A stretch of DNA of 64,000 bases from positions 7,729,001 through 7,793,000 of the forward strand of contig NZ_CP163435.1 of NCBI RefSeq assembly GCF_041051975.1, in the 5' to 3' direction. Source of the DNA: Streptomyces sp. R21 (GTDB taxonomy: Bacteria; Actinomycetota; Actinomycetes; Streptomycetales; Streptomycetaceae). The notes below the pieces were generated by a model, which saw nothing but the letters and a program-made list of their open reading frames with translations, made no database searches and had not been told where the DNA came from. A program made the position numbers and the translations under genes. Shown here piece after piece: positions 31,815-40,104 of the stretch; position 1 is the stretch's first letter; each line of letters starts with the position of its first letter.

Positions 31815-33086
31815 TCAGACGGTTTCGCGGACGGCGCGGGCGAGGGTGCGCAGCCCTTCGTCCAGTTCTTCGGGGGTGATCGTCAGCGCGGGGAGCAGCT
31901 TGACGACCTCGCTCTCCGGGCCCGACGTCTCGATGAGCAGCCCGAGTTCGAAGGCGCGCTGCGCGATGCGCCCCGCACGGTCCTTCTCCTTGAACTCGAT
32001 GCCCCAGACCAGGCCCCGGCCCCGGTACTCCTTCACGTCGGCGAGGTTCTCCTCGGTGATGGAGATCAGCGCCTGCTCGACCTGCTCGCCGCGGGCACGG
32101 GTCTGCTTCTCCATGGCGGAGCCGTCGGCCCAGTACGCCTCCAGCGCGGCGGCGGCCGTCACGAACGCGGGGTTGTTGCCGCGGAACGTCCCGTTGTGCT
32201 CGCCCGGCTCCCAGATATCCAGCTCGGGCTTGAACAGGCACAGCGACATGGGCAGTCCGTAGCCGCTGATGGACTTGGACACGGTGACGATGTCGGGCAC
32301 GATGCCCGCCTCCTCGAAGGAGAAGAACGCCCCCGTCCGGCCGCAGCCCATCTGGATGTCGTCGACGATCAGCAGCATGTCCTGGCGCTCGCACAGCTCG
32401 GCGAGCGCGCGCAGCCACTCCGGGCGGGCGACGTTGATGCCGCCCTCGCCCTGCACGGTCTCGACGATCACGGCGGCGGGCTTGTTGAGCCCGGAGCCCT
32501 GGTCCTCCAGGAGCCGCTCGAACCACAGGAAGTCCGGGACCTGCCCGTCGAAGTAGTTGTCGAAGGGCATCGGCGTGCCGTGCACGAGCGGAATGCCCGC
32601 GCCGGCCCGCTTGAAGGCGTTGCCGGTCACGGCGAGCGAGCCCAGCGACATCCCGTGGAAGGCGTTGGTGAAGGACACGATGGCCTCGCGGCCCTTCACC
32701 TTCCGCGCCAGCTTCAGCGCGGACTCCACGGCGTTGGTGCCGGTCGGCCCGGGGAACATGACCTTGTACGGGAGATCGCGCGGTCGCAGCACCAGGTTCT
32801 GGAAGGACTCCAGGAAGGCGCGCTTGGCGGTGGTCGACATGTCGAGCCCGTGCGTGACGCCGTCCCGCTCCAGGTAGTCGATGAGCGCGCGTTTCAACAC
32901 GGCGTTGTTGTGGCCGTAGTTGAGGGAGCCGGCGCCCGCGAAGAAGTCCAGGTACGCGTGGCCGTCCTCGTCGAACATCCGGCTGCCCTGCGCCCGGTCG
33001 AAGACGGTGGGCCATCCGCGGCAGTAGCTGCGCACCTCCGACTCCAGGGTCTCGAAGACACTCAGGTCGGGCTGGGTGATGGTCAC
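31815..33086 (-). CDS. ectB: Diaminobutyrate--2-oxoglutarate aminotransferase
   Basis: PLP enzyme that aminates L-aspartate semialdehyde using glutamate to give L-2,4-diaminobutyrate. 423 residues, class III aminotransferase. Typical segments: FDEDGHAYLDFFAGAGSLNYGHNN, MFPGPTGTNAVESALKLARKV, GEGGINVARPEWLRALAELC, LLIVDDIQMGCGRTGAFFSFEEAGIVPD and the PLP lysine in TVSKSISGYGLPMSLCL. Its GTG start overlaps the ectA stop by 4 bases. Confidence 0.96.
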   Translation of the reverse strand: MTITQPDLSVFETLESEVRSYCRGWPTVFDRAQGSRMFDEDGHAYLDFFAGAGSLNYGHNNAVLKRALIDYLERDGVTHGLDMSTTAKRAFLESFQNLVLRPRDLPYKVMFPGPTGTNAVESALKLARKVKGREAIVSFTNAFHGMSLGSLAVTGNAFKRAGAGIPLVHGTPMPFDNYFDGQVPDFLWFERLLEDQGSGLNKPAAVIVETVQGEGGINVARPEWLRALAELCERQDMLLIVDDIQMGCGRTGAFFSFEEAGIVPDIVTVSKSISGYGLPMSLCLFKPELDIWEPGEHNGTFRGNNPAFVTAAAALEAYWADGSAMEKQTRARGEQVEQALISITEENLADVKEYRGRGLVWGIEFKEKDRAGRIAQRAFELGLLIETSGPESEVVKLLPALTITPEELDEGLRTLARAVRETV

Positions 33087-33652
33087 AGCGAATCGCTCCT
33101 CGGCGAATGGGGGGTCTGCGGCAGGGGGCCGATGCGGTACAGGACTTCGGGGTCGTGCGGGCCGTCCGGGAACTGCCCTGTGTCGAACAGGACCTCACGC
33201 TCGACGGTGGCGCCGTGGCGTGCGGCGTACGAGGTGAACAGCCGCTCGGAAGCGGTGTTGCCCGGCGCGATGGTGGTCTCGAGGGCGGTCAGCGGCTGCT
33301 CGCCCGCGATGCGCGCGGTGAGCCCGTCGAGCATCGCCGCGGCGAGCCCGCGCCCGCGGTACGCGGCGTCGACGGCCACCTGCCACACCAGCAGGGTGCC
33401 CGGCCGGTCGGGGCGGACGTATCCGGTGACGAAACCCACCGGTGTCCCTTCGGTGTCGCGCGCCACCACCGAGGTGCCGGCGAAGTCACGGCACCAGAGC
33501 AGATAGCTGTACGAGGAGTTCAGGTCGAGAGTTCTGGAGTCCCTGGCGATGCGCCAGAGTGCGGCCCCGTCCGCCACCTCCGGACGGTCGGTCCGCAGGC
33601 CCTCCGGCATTTCCAGGAATTCCGCTTGCAGGTCTGCTTGTGCGGCGGTCAT
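33083..33652 (-). CDS. ectA: L-2,4-diaminobutyrate N-gamma-acetyltransferase
   Basis: GNAT enzyme for the second step of ectoine synthesis. 189 residues from ATG 33652. Family segments: LWRIARDSRTLDLNSSYSYLLWCRDFAGTSVVA, GFVTGYVRPDRPGTLLVWQVAVDAAYRGRGLAAAML (acetyl-CoA loop) and LETTIAPGNTASERLF. No Shine-Dalgarno-like sequence is seen before the ATG (AATTCACTCCGC), so translation may be leaderless or weakly initiated. It heads the ectABCD operon; the upstream spacer contains a short palindrome that could be an operator. Confidence 0.95.
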   Translation of the reverse strand: MTAAQADLQAEFLEMPEGLRTDRPEVADGAALWRIARDSRTLDLNSSYSYLLWCRDFAGTSVVARDTEGTPVGFVTGYVRPDRPGTLLVWQVAVDAAYRGRGLAAAMLDGLTARIAGEQPLTALETTIAPGNTASERLFTSYAARHGATVEREVLFDTGQFPDGPHDPEVLYRIGPLPQTPHSPRSDSL

Positions 33653-33755
33653 GCGGAGTGAATTTACCGAGGGAAAGTTCAAATTGCATCGCCGTACGGG
33701 GTTACGTGCGAAGCCCTCGTGTGTTATCACGCGGGCGCGCCCAGCCGCGCGGCGG

Positions 33756-33771
33756 GGTATCCATTGATACC
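33756..33771. promoter_or_regulatory. Palindrome upstream of ectA
   Basis: GGTATC, CATT, GATACC: perfect 6-bp arms. It lies 104 bases upstream of the ectA ATG, in an unusually AT-rich spacer (33653-34044, 392 bases) that otherwise holds no gene I can support. A role as operator or upstream regulatory site of the ect promoter is inferred. No firm -10/-35 pair was identified. Confidence 0.4.
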
Positions 33772-33998
33772 GTTTTGCCCGGAAAATAGGGGCGAAAGCG
33801 GTCACCCTGTGGAGTGCGTCACAGGCATGTAACCGCCATGAGACCTGCCCGAATTACGTCGGTTGGCGTTCGCGAAATCTTTGCGTTTAGGGGCGAAGAA
33901 AGCGGGCAGAAGAATACGGGAAGCTACGCTCATTCAATATGCGGATAAGCGTGTGAAGAAGGTGAATGAATTCCTGTCGGGCAGGGGTCGGGAGTTTT

Positions 33999-34025
33999 GG
34001 CCCGTCCGGAATTTGGGGACGGGCC
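33999..34025 (-). terminator. Hairpin terminator after the 34045-35166 aminotransferase
   Basis: GGCCCGTCC at 33999-34007 pairs perfectly with GGACGGGCC at 34017-34025, with a 9-base loop. It lies 20 bases after the aminotransferase stop on the minus strand. It separates that gene from the ect operon promoter. Confidence 0.65.
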
Positions 34026-34044
34026 GTTGGTGCGACCGAACCCC

Positions 34045-35166
34045 CTACACCCAGACCTCCGCCACCGTGCGCCGTGCCCCCTCCAGGTCGACCGCCACCC
34101 CCGCCTCGGCCAGCGCGGCGCCCAGTGCCGCCAGGCAGGAGTGCACGACACCCCGGGTCGCATCGGGGCCGTAGTGGTTCACGCGGATCATCTCCTTCGC
34201 GAGCGCCCCGCCCCCCGCCACCAGCGGCAGCACCGGATCCGCGGCCAGCGCCCGCGCGACCAGATCGGACGCGTCGACGCCGACCGGCGCCCGCAGCGTC
34301 GTGGCGACGGGCGCCGCGTCCACCGCCTCGTACACATACGGCTCAAGCCCGCCGCCCAGCGCGAGCGCCCCCGCCCGGGTGGCCGCGGCGGCCGAGGCGT
34401 GGCGGGCCATCACCGCGGCCGCCCCCTCGCTCTCGATCCGCTCGACGCACGCCTCCAGCGCCAGCATCTCCAGCTGCGCCGGCGCATGCAGCAGCGTCTT
34501 GCGGCCGCCGTCGACCCACCGCTCCTTCCAGTCGAGGAGCGAGAGGTAGGACCGTCGCGGGGCGGCGGGATTGGCGGCCATCCGCGCCCAGGCCCGCTCG
34601 CTCACGGACACCGCCGACACGCCCGCGGGCCCGCCCATCGCCTTCTGCGCCCCGATCACGCACAGGTCGACACCCCACGCGTCCGGCAGCACGGGCTCGG
34701 CCCCGATCGAGGCGACCGCGTCGAGGTAGAAGAGGGCGCCGTGCTCCCGTACGACCTCACCGATCTCCGCGACGGGGTTGGTGTTCCCGGTCGCCGCCTC
34801 CGCGTGCACCAGCGACACGAAGTCGATCTCCGGGTGCGCGGCGAACGCCTCCCGGACCTGCGCGGCCGTGACCGCCGTGTGGAAGGGCACCGCCAGGTCG
34901 ATCACGGTCGCCCCGCAGTCCCGCAGCCAGTTCCCGAAGGTCTGCCCGTACGGGCCGGTGATGACATTGAGCGCCGTCGTGCCGGGTCCGGCGGTCGCGC
35001 GGATGGCGCCCTCCAGGGGCAGCAGCGCCTCGCCCTGCATGATCACGACGTCCTGCTCGGTGGAGAGCAGTCGCGCCACACGGTCCTCGATGGCGGCGAA
35101 GTGCGCGGCGCTCAGCGGCGCCAGGTCCAGGAAGGGGTGGGTCACGGCGGTGCTCTCTTCGCTCAC
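34045..35166 (-). CDS. Class V aminotransferase, alanine-glyoxylate/serine-pyruvate type
   Basis: 373 residues, PLP-dependent. The Schiff-base lysine is in VIGAQKAMGGPAGVSAV, with the preceding FYLDAVASIGAEPVLPDAWGVDLC typical of the serine-pyruvate/alanine-glyoxylate branch; the N-terminal MQGEALLPLEGAIRATAGPGTTALNVITGPYGQTFGNW also fits. Predicted to transfer an amino group between small amino acids and 2-oxo acids. It has a monocistronic layout with its own terminator and is divergent from the amino-acid ABC transporter, 174 bases away. Direct connection to ectoine is not shown. Confidence 0.85.
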   Translation of the reverse strand: MSEESTAVTHPFLDLAPLSAAHFAAIEDRVARLLSTEQDVVIMQGEALLPLEGAIRATAGPGTTALNVITGPYGQTFGNWLRDCGATVIDLAVPFHTAVTAAQVREAFAAHPEIDFVSLVHAEAATGNTNPVAEIGEVVREHGALFYLDAVASIGAEPVLPDAWGVDLCVIGAQKAMGGPAGVSAVSVSERAWARMAANPAAPRRSYLSLLDWKERWVDGGRKTLLHAPAQLEMLALEACVERIESEGAAAVMARHASAAAATRAGALALGGGLEPYVYEAVDAAPVATTLRAPVGVDASDLVARALAADPVLPLVAGGGALAKEMIRVNHYGPDATRGVVHSCLAALGAALAEAGVAVDLEGARRTVAEVWV

Positions 35167-35279
35167 GGGATCGACGGTCGGATCCAGTCAGATCGACGGA
35201 TCAGAGCGTAACCGGCGCTCCCCAGCCCCTTCGGACCGCCGAGTTCTGAGGCCATACGGCTCAGCAACCATGGGATTGA

Positions 35280-35308
35280 TTTGAGGGACTCAAACAAATC
35301 CTTATAAT
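35280..35308 (+). promoter_or_regulatory. Promoter of amino-acid ABC operon with palindrome over -35
   Basis: TTTGAG at 35280-35285 and consensus TATAAT at 35303-35308 are separated by 17 bases. The -35 hexamer is one arm of a perfect palindrome, TTTGAG-GGA-CTCAAA (35280-35294), which would let a repressor block RNA polymerase. The Shine-Dalgarno AGGAGG follows at about 35330 before the GTG at 35341. Confidence 0.65.
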
Positions 35309-35340
35309 CGGAACCCTCAGTTCCCTCACAGGAGGTCCCC

Positions 35341-36186
35341 GTGAACACGGTCCTCGGACGCCGGACACGCATTCTGGCCGCCACCACCGCGACGGCCGGG
35401 CTGCTGCTCGTGGCCGGCTGTACCTCGGACGACGGGGGCGGCAAGAAGACCGCGGCGGGCGGCGTCACGCTCGTCAAGGGCGGTCAGCTCACCACCTGCA
35501 CCCACCTCCCCTACCCGCCCTTCCAGTCGGAGATCGACGGCAAGGTGCAGGGCTTCGACGTGTCGCTCATCGACCTCGTCGCCAAGGACCTCGGCGTGAA
35601 GCAGGTGGTCCTCGACACGCCCTTCGAGAACTTCAAGACGGGCGCGTTCCTCAACTCCGGCGAGTGCGACCTGGCCGCGGCCGGCATGACCATCACCGCC
35701 GAGCGCAAGAAGAACGTCGACTTCTCCGACCCGTACTTCGATGCCACCCAGGCCGTCCTGGTCGACAAGAAGAGCGGCATCAACTCCCTTGCCGACGTGA
35801 AGTCCAAGGGCGCGAAGCTCGGCGCGCAGGCGCAGACCACCGGCGAGGACTACGCCAAGAGCAAGGGCTTCGACCCGGTCTCCTTCGAGTCCTCCGACGC
35901 CGTCCTCAACGGACTGCGCACCGGCCAGGTCAAGGCCGTCATCATCGACTACCCGGTCGTCCAGGGCTGGTTGAAGGACAAGGCCAACGCGAGTGCCTTC
36001 AAGGTGGTGGACAACCTCAACACCGGTGAGCAGTACGGCTTCACGGTGAAGAAGGGCAACACCAAGCTCGTGGCCGCCATCAACAAGGCTCTGGGAGACG
36101 CCAAGGCCGACGGCACTTACAAGAAGCTGTACGAGAAGTGGATCGGCCCGTACAGCGAGACCGCGGCTTCCCCGTCTGCCTCATGA
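35341..36186 (+). CDS. Polar amino acid ABC transporter, substrate-binding lipoprotein
   Basis: 281 residues. Lipobox LLVAGC at about residues 22-27, then mature SBP family 3: QLTTCTHLPYPPFQSEIDGKVQGFDVSLIDLVAKDLG, CDLAAAGMTITAERKKNVDFSDPYFDATQAVLV and AVLNGLRTGQVKAVIIDYPV. GTG start with an excellent AGGAGG. First gene of a coupled binding protein-permease-ATPase unit with 4-base ATGA overlaps. The ligand is a polar amino acid or related compound; the following amidohydrolase may act on what is imported (inference). Confidence 0.9.
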   Translation: MNTVLGRRTRILAATTATAGLLLVAGCTSDDGGGKKTAAGGVTLVKGGQLTTCTHLPYPPFQSEIDGKVQGFDVSLIDLVAKDLGVKQVVLDTPFENFKTGAFLNSGECDLAAAGMTITAERKKNVDFSDPYFDATQAVLVDKKSGINSLADVKSKGAKLGAQAQTTGEDYAKSKGFDPVSFESSDAVLNGLRTGQVKAVIIDYPVVQGWLKDKANASAFKVVDNLNTGEQYGFTVKKGNTKLVAAINKALGDAKADGTYKKLYEKWIGPYSETAASPSAS

Positions 36187-37016
36187 CCTCGACCGACGTA
36201 CAACTCCAGCCGAGGAAGAAGGGCCTGACCCGGCGTCAGAAGCGCCGCCTGTCGCGTGCTGTGCAGTACGTCGTCTTCGTCGCCGCCGTGCTCGCGTTCG
36301 CGTTCGGGGCCGACTGGGACCGGCTGCAGAACCAGTTCGCGCAGAAGGACATCGCGCGCCAGATGTTCCCGGACGTCATCACGCTGGCGCTGAAGAACAC
36401 CGTGCTGTACACCGTGTCGGGGTTCGTCTTCGCGCTGGTGGTCGGCCTGGTGGTCGCGCTGATGCGGCTGTCGTCGGTCGGCCCCTACCGCTGGGTCGCC
36501 GGTGTCTACATCGAGATCTTCCGTGGCCTGCCCGCCCTGCTGATCTTCATCTTCATCGGCGTGGGCGTCCCGCTGGCCTTCCCGGGCACGGAGATCGTCG
36601 GCGGGACCTACGGCAAGGCCGCCATCGCACTCGGCCTGGTCGGGGCCGCGTACCTGGCGGAGACGTTCCGCGCCGGCATCCAGGCGGTGCCCAAGGGGCA
36701 GATGGAGGCGGCCCGTTCGCTCGGCTTCTCGCCCGCCCGGGCCATGATCTCGATCATCATCCCGCAGGCGTTCCGGATCATTCTCCCGCCGCTGACCAAC
36801 GAGTTCGTGATCCTCTTCAAGGACTCCTCCCTGGTCCTGCTCCTCGGCGTCACCCTGGAGGAGCGCGACCTGTCCAAGTACGGTCGCGACCTGGCCAGTA
36901 CGACCGCCAACTCCACGCCGATCCTCGTCGCCGGCCTGTGCTACCTGCTGGTGACGGTCCCGCTCGGCTTCGTCGTACGCCGCCTGGAGGCGAAGGCCCA
37001 GGAGGCCGTGACATGA
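36183..37016 (+). CDS. Polar amino acid ABC transporter, permease (HisM type)
   Basis: 277 residues from ATG 36183, overlapping the binding-protein stop by 4 bases. Five to six membrane segments with the HisM/GlnP-type signature: TLALKNTVLYTVSGFVFALVVGLVVALMRLSS, YIEIFRGLPALLIFIFIGVG and the cytoplasmic EAA loop AARSLGFSPARAMISIIIPQAFRIILPPLTNEFVILFKDSSL. A single permease gene implies a homodimer. Confidence 0.9.
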   Translation: MTSTDVQLQPRKKGLTRRQKRRLSRAVQYVVFVAAVLAFAFGADWDRLQNQFAQKDIARQMFPDVITLALKNTVLYTVSGFVFALVVGLVVALMRLSSVGPYRWVAGVYIEIFRGLPALLIFIFIGVGVPLAFPGTEIVGGTYGKAAIALGLVGAAYLAETFRAGIQAVPKGQMEAARSLGFSPARAMISIIIPQAFRIILPPLTNEFVILFKDSSLVLLLGVTLEERDLSKYGRDLASTTANSTPILVAGLCYLLVTVPLGFVVRRLEAKAQEAVT

Positions 37017-37819
37017 GCCGACCCGAGATCGAAGTACGGGACCTGCACAAGTCCTTCGGCGACAACGAGGTGCTGCGCGGCATCGACCTGGAGATCGGAC
37101 AGGGCGAGGTGGTGTGCGTCATCGGCCCGTCCGGCTCCGGCAAGTCGACGCTGCTGCGCTGCGTGAACCTCCTGGAGGAGCCCACCAAGGGCCAGGTCTT
37201 CGTCGGCGGCACCGAACTCACCGACCCCGACGTCGACATCGACGCCGTACGCCGCCGTATCGGCATGGTCTTCCAGCAGTTCAACCTCTTCCCGCACCTC
37301 ACGGTGACCGAGAACCTCACGCTGCCGCAGCGCCGGGTGCTTCGGCGGGACAAGGCGGAAGCCGCGAAGGTGGCCGCCGAGAACCTGGAGCGCGTGGGCC
37401 TGTCGGAGAAGGCGGACGCCTACCCCGCCTCCCTCTCCGGCGGCCAGCAGCAGCGCGTGGCGATCGCGCGCTCGCTGTCGATGGGCCCCGGGGTGATGCT
37501 CTTCGACGAGCCCACCTCCGCGCTCGACCCGGAACTCGTCGGCGACGTCCTCGCGGTCATGCGGATGCTCGCGAACGAGGGCATGACGATGATGGTCGTG
37601 ACGCACGAGATGACGTTCGCGCGCGAGGTCGCCGACCGCGTCCTCTTCATGGACGGCGGCGTGATCGTCGAGGACGGCAACCCGGCACAGGTGATCGGCA
37701 ACCCGGCCCACGAGCGCACCCGGCACTTCCTGTCCCGGCTCCTCGACCCCGCCATGGCGGACGTGGAGGAGGAGACGTCGGACCAGGTCGGAAAGGACGA
37801 GGGGAACCCCGCTCACTAA
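37013..37819 (+). CDS. Polar amino acid ABC transporter, ATP-binding protein
   Basis: 268 residues from ATG 37013 (ATGA overlap with the permease). Walker A is GPSGSGKST, the signature LSGGQQQRVAIARSL, Walker B VMLFDEPTSALDPE, and the switch His is in VVTHEMTFA. It belongs to the GlnQ/HisP group. The C-terminal about 25 residues are acidic. The next gene starts 10 bases later and is probably in the same operon. Confidence 0.92.
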   Translation: MSRPEIEVRDLHKSFGDNEVLRGIDLEIGQGEVVCVIGPSGSGKSTLLRCVNLLEEPTKGQVFVGGTELTDPDVDIDAVRRRIGMVFQQFNLFPHLTVTENLTLPQRRVLRRDKAEAAKVAAENLERVGLSEKADAYPASLSGGQQQRVAIARSLSMGPGVMLFDEPTSALDPELVGDVLAVMRMLANEGMTMMVVTHEMTFAREVADRVLFMDGGVIVEDGNPAQVIGNPAHERTRHFLSRLLDPAMADVEEETSDQVGKDEGNPAH

Positions 37820-37829
37820 AGTTCCCCGT

Positions 37830-38921
37830 ATGAGCGATCGCACGGTGCTGCACGTGAAGGGACGGGTGCTCGTCGGACCCGACGACATCCGGGACGAACT
37901 CTGGGTCGTCGGCGGGAGAATCTCCTACGAGCGCCCCGCCGGCGCCCGCGACGTCCGCACCGTCGAGGGCTGGACGCTGCCCGGCCTTGTCGACGCGCAC
38001 TGCCATGTCGGCCTCGACTCGCACGGCCCGGTCCCGGACGACGTCTCCGAGAAGCAGGCCCTGACCGACCGCGAGGCCGGCACCCTGCTCATCCGGGACG
38101 CGGGCTCACCGTCCGACACCCGCTGGATCGACGACCGCGAGGACCTCCCGAAGATCATCCGTGCGGGCCGCCACATCGCCCGCACCCGCCGCTACATCCG
38201 CAACTACGCCTGGGAGATCGAGCCCGAGGACCTCGTCGCGTACGTCGCCCAGGAGGCCCGGCGCGGCGACGGCTGGGTGAAGCTGGTGGGCGACTGGCTC
38301 GACCGCGGCACGGGCGACCTGGGCGCCTGCTGGCCCCGCGGGGCTGTCGAGGCCGCGATCGCCGAGGCGCACCGGCTGGGCGCGCGGGTGACCGCGCACT
38401 GCTTCGCCGAGGAGTCCCTGCGGGACCTGGTCGAGGCGGGCATCGACTGCATCGAGCACGCGACCGGCCTGACCGAGGAGACCATCCCGCTCTTCGCCGA
38501 GCGCGGTGTCGCCATCGTCCCCACCCTCGTGAACATCGCGACCTTCCCGCAGCTCGCGGCCGGCGGCGAGGCGAAGTTCCCGCGCTGGTCGCAGCACATG
38601 CGGCGACTGCACGAGCGGCGCTACGACACCGTGCGTGCCGCCTACGACGCCGGGATCCCCGTCTACGTCGGCACCGACGCGGGCGGCTCTCTCGCGCATG
38701 GCCTCGTCGCCGGTGAGGTCGCCGAACTCGTCACCGCCGGGATCCCGCCCGTCGAGGCGCTGTCCGCCACCGCGTGGGGCGCCCGCCGGTGGCTGGGCCG
38801 CCCGGGCCTCGACGAGGGGGCACCCGCGGACCTCGTGGTCTACGACGGGGACCCGCGGGCGGACGTACGGGTGCTCGCGGCACCGAGCCGGGTGGTGCTG
38901 AACGGGCGGGTCGTGAGCTGA
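37830..38921 (+). CDS. Amidohydrolase, imidazolonepropionase-like
   Basis: 363 residues. Metal-site motifs of the amidohydrolase superfamily: LPGLVDAHCHVGLDSHG (HxH), RVTAHCFAEESLRD, CIEHATGLTEETI and YVGTDAGGSLAHGL (final Asp). The C-terminal ADLVVYDGDPRADVRVL returns to the small beta domain. It resembles the imidazolonepropionase/prolidase-like branch and could hydrolyse a cyclic amide or a C-N bond. Starting 10 bases after the ABC ATPase, it is likely to process the imported compound. Confidence 0.82.
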   Translation: MSDRTVLHVKGRVLVGPDDIRDELWVVGGRISYERPAGARDVRTVEGWTLPGLVDAHCHVGLDSHGPVPDDVSEKQALTDREAGTLLIRDAGSPSDTRWIDDREDLPKIIRAGRHIARTRRYIRNYAWEIEPEDLVAYVAQEARRGDGWVKLVGDWLDRGTGDLGACWPRGAVEAAIAEAHRLGARVTAHCFAEESLRDLVEAGIDCIEHATGLTEETIPLFAERGVAIVPTLVNIATFPQLAAGGEAKFPRWSQHMRRLHERRYDTVRAAYDAGIPVYVGTDAGGSLAHGLVAGEVAELVTAGIPPVEALSATAWGARRWLGRPGLDEGAPADLVVYDGDPRADVRVLAAPSRVVLNGRVVS

Positions 38922-38990
38922 CGCCGCATGGGACTCGCGTTGACGGAGCGTTACCCCTGGCCGAAACGCGTCGTTGTGCACTCCGTTTCG

Positions 38991-39022
38991 TGTGCCGGGG
39001 CGTCAACCGGCGCCCTCGCACA
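38991..39022 (+). terminator. Possible hairpin terminator after amidohydrolase
   Basis: TGTGCCGGGGCG at 38991-39002 pairs with CGCCCTCGCACA at 39011-39022, with two mismatched positions and an 8-base loop. It is the only terminator-like structure seen in the 38922-39186 spacer. The rest of that 265-base spacer holds no gene I can support; it probably contains the promoter of the surface-protein gene, but I cannot place it. Confidence 0.45.
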
Positions 39023-39186
39023 GAAGGGGGTACGGGAGTGATGCCGGGGAACATCCGTGCCGGGAGAATCGAAAAGGTTCACGGAAACCCCACGATGGGG
39101 TGAAGTCACACAGGATTGCTGACTGTTCACTCTGAGTGCGTAATTCTTTGCGGGTCCCAAGCTTTTCTCTTATGGGGGTCCCACCC

Positions 39187-40092
39187 TTGAACAGCAACAA
39201 CTTCCGCATGCCCGCACGCCGTTTCGCAGCCGCAGCGGCTGCCACCGTCCTCACCGCGGGTCCCGCTGTGCTGGCCGGTGCGGGCTCCGCCCACGCGACC
39301 ACCGACCACGGTCGCGCGAGCGCCGTCGTGCTGCGCACCGGGCTCGACGTGTCCCTGCTCAACAAGTCCGTGAACGTCCCGCTCGCGCTCTCGCTCAACG
39401 AGGTGCAGGCTCCGGCCAGCGCCGAGAAGACCGCGCTCTCCGCCCAGTTGGACGGTGTCGACGGCGGAAAGCCCTTCAGCGTCCTGCGCGCGGACGTCGC
39501 CACCGCGCACGCGACCGTCACCTCGACCAGGGCCGAGGGCTCCACGCACCTCGCCCACGCGGCGCTCCATGTCCCCGGGCTGCCGCTCCTCTCGCTCATC
39601 GAGGTCGAGCAGGTGACCTCGAAGGCGACGTGCGAGGCGGGCAAGAAGCCCGTCGCCTCCGCGAACCTGCTGGGCTCGGTCACCGTCCTCGGCAAGAAGG
39701 TGACCCTGAGCGTCGGCGGCCCCACCGAGGTGAAGGTGCCCGGCGTCGGAGAGGTCCGCCTCGACCTCTCCAAGACGCAGACCACCACCCGTACGGCGGC
39801 CGCCTCCGCACTCGAACTCAAGGTCTCCATCAACCCGTTGAAGCTGAACGTCGCCGAGGTGGAGGGGACGGTGACGTTGGCGGCGGCCACCTGCGAAGCC
39901 CCGGTCGTGGAGGCGAAGACCGCGCCGGGCGCCGACCCCGCGGCCGATGTGCGGCCGCAGGGCGAGCCCGCGCAGGCGGGGCTCGCCGAGACCGGGGGGT
40001 CGTCGATGACGCCGTACATCGCCGGCGGTGCGGTGGTGCTGCTCGCGGGCGGTGGGGGAGCGGTGCTGCTGGCGCGCCGGGGCCGCGGCTGA
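39187..40092 (+). CDS. Secreted cell-wall protein with LAETG sorting motif
   Basis: About 301 residues if TTG at 39187 is the start: GGGGGT at 39174-39179 is then 7 bases upstream, whereas ATG 39172 has no Shine-Dalgarno. ATG 39208 is a third option. Signal peptide with RRFAAAAAATVLTAG, ending SAHA. The middle part is an unrecognised beta-rich domain with repeated LSLNEVQ- and KVTLSVGG-like strands and two cysteines. The C-terminus has LAETG, a membrane helix (YIAGGAVVLLAGGGGAVLL) and an ARRGRG basic tail. This is the sorting signal of class E sortases, which recognise LAXTG. Predicted covalent attachment to peptidoglycan. Confidence 0.8.
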   Translation: MNSNNFRMPARRFAAAAAATVLTAGPAVLAGAGSAHATTDHGRASAVVLRTGLDVSLLNKSVNVPLALSLNEVQAPASAEKTALSAQLDGVDGGKPFSVLRADVATAHATVTSTRAEGSTHLAHAALHVPGLPLLSLIEVEQVTSKATCEAGKKPVASANLLGSVTVLGKKVTLSVGGPTEVKVPGVGEVRLDLSKTQTTTRTAAASALELKVSINPLKLNVAEVEGTVTLAAATCEAPVVEAKTAPGADPAADVRPQGEPAQAGLAETGGSSMTPYIAGGAVVLLAGGGGAVLLARRGRG

Positions 40093-40104
40093 CCGGGGGC
40101 TTTC

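Noticed and set aside
33863..34174. Open frame of 103 codons in the ectA upstream spacer
   Set aside because: The first 50 residues lie in AT-rich spacer and through a hairpin; the rest runs antisense into the aminotransferase. No ribosome-binding site or family match.
30450..36186. The ABC transporter as an ectoine (Ehu) uptake system because it lies near ect genes
   Set aside because: Only one permease gene is present instead of two, the binding protein looks like a general polar amino acid type, and another gene and a promoter lie between.
38922..39186. Possible c-di-AMP (ydaO-type) or other riboswitch before the sortase substrate
   Set aside because: Looked for the conserved ydaO blocks and did not find them in the right order; only one imperfect hairpin is visible.
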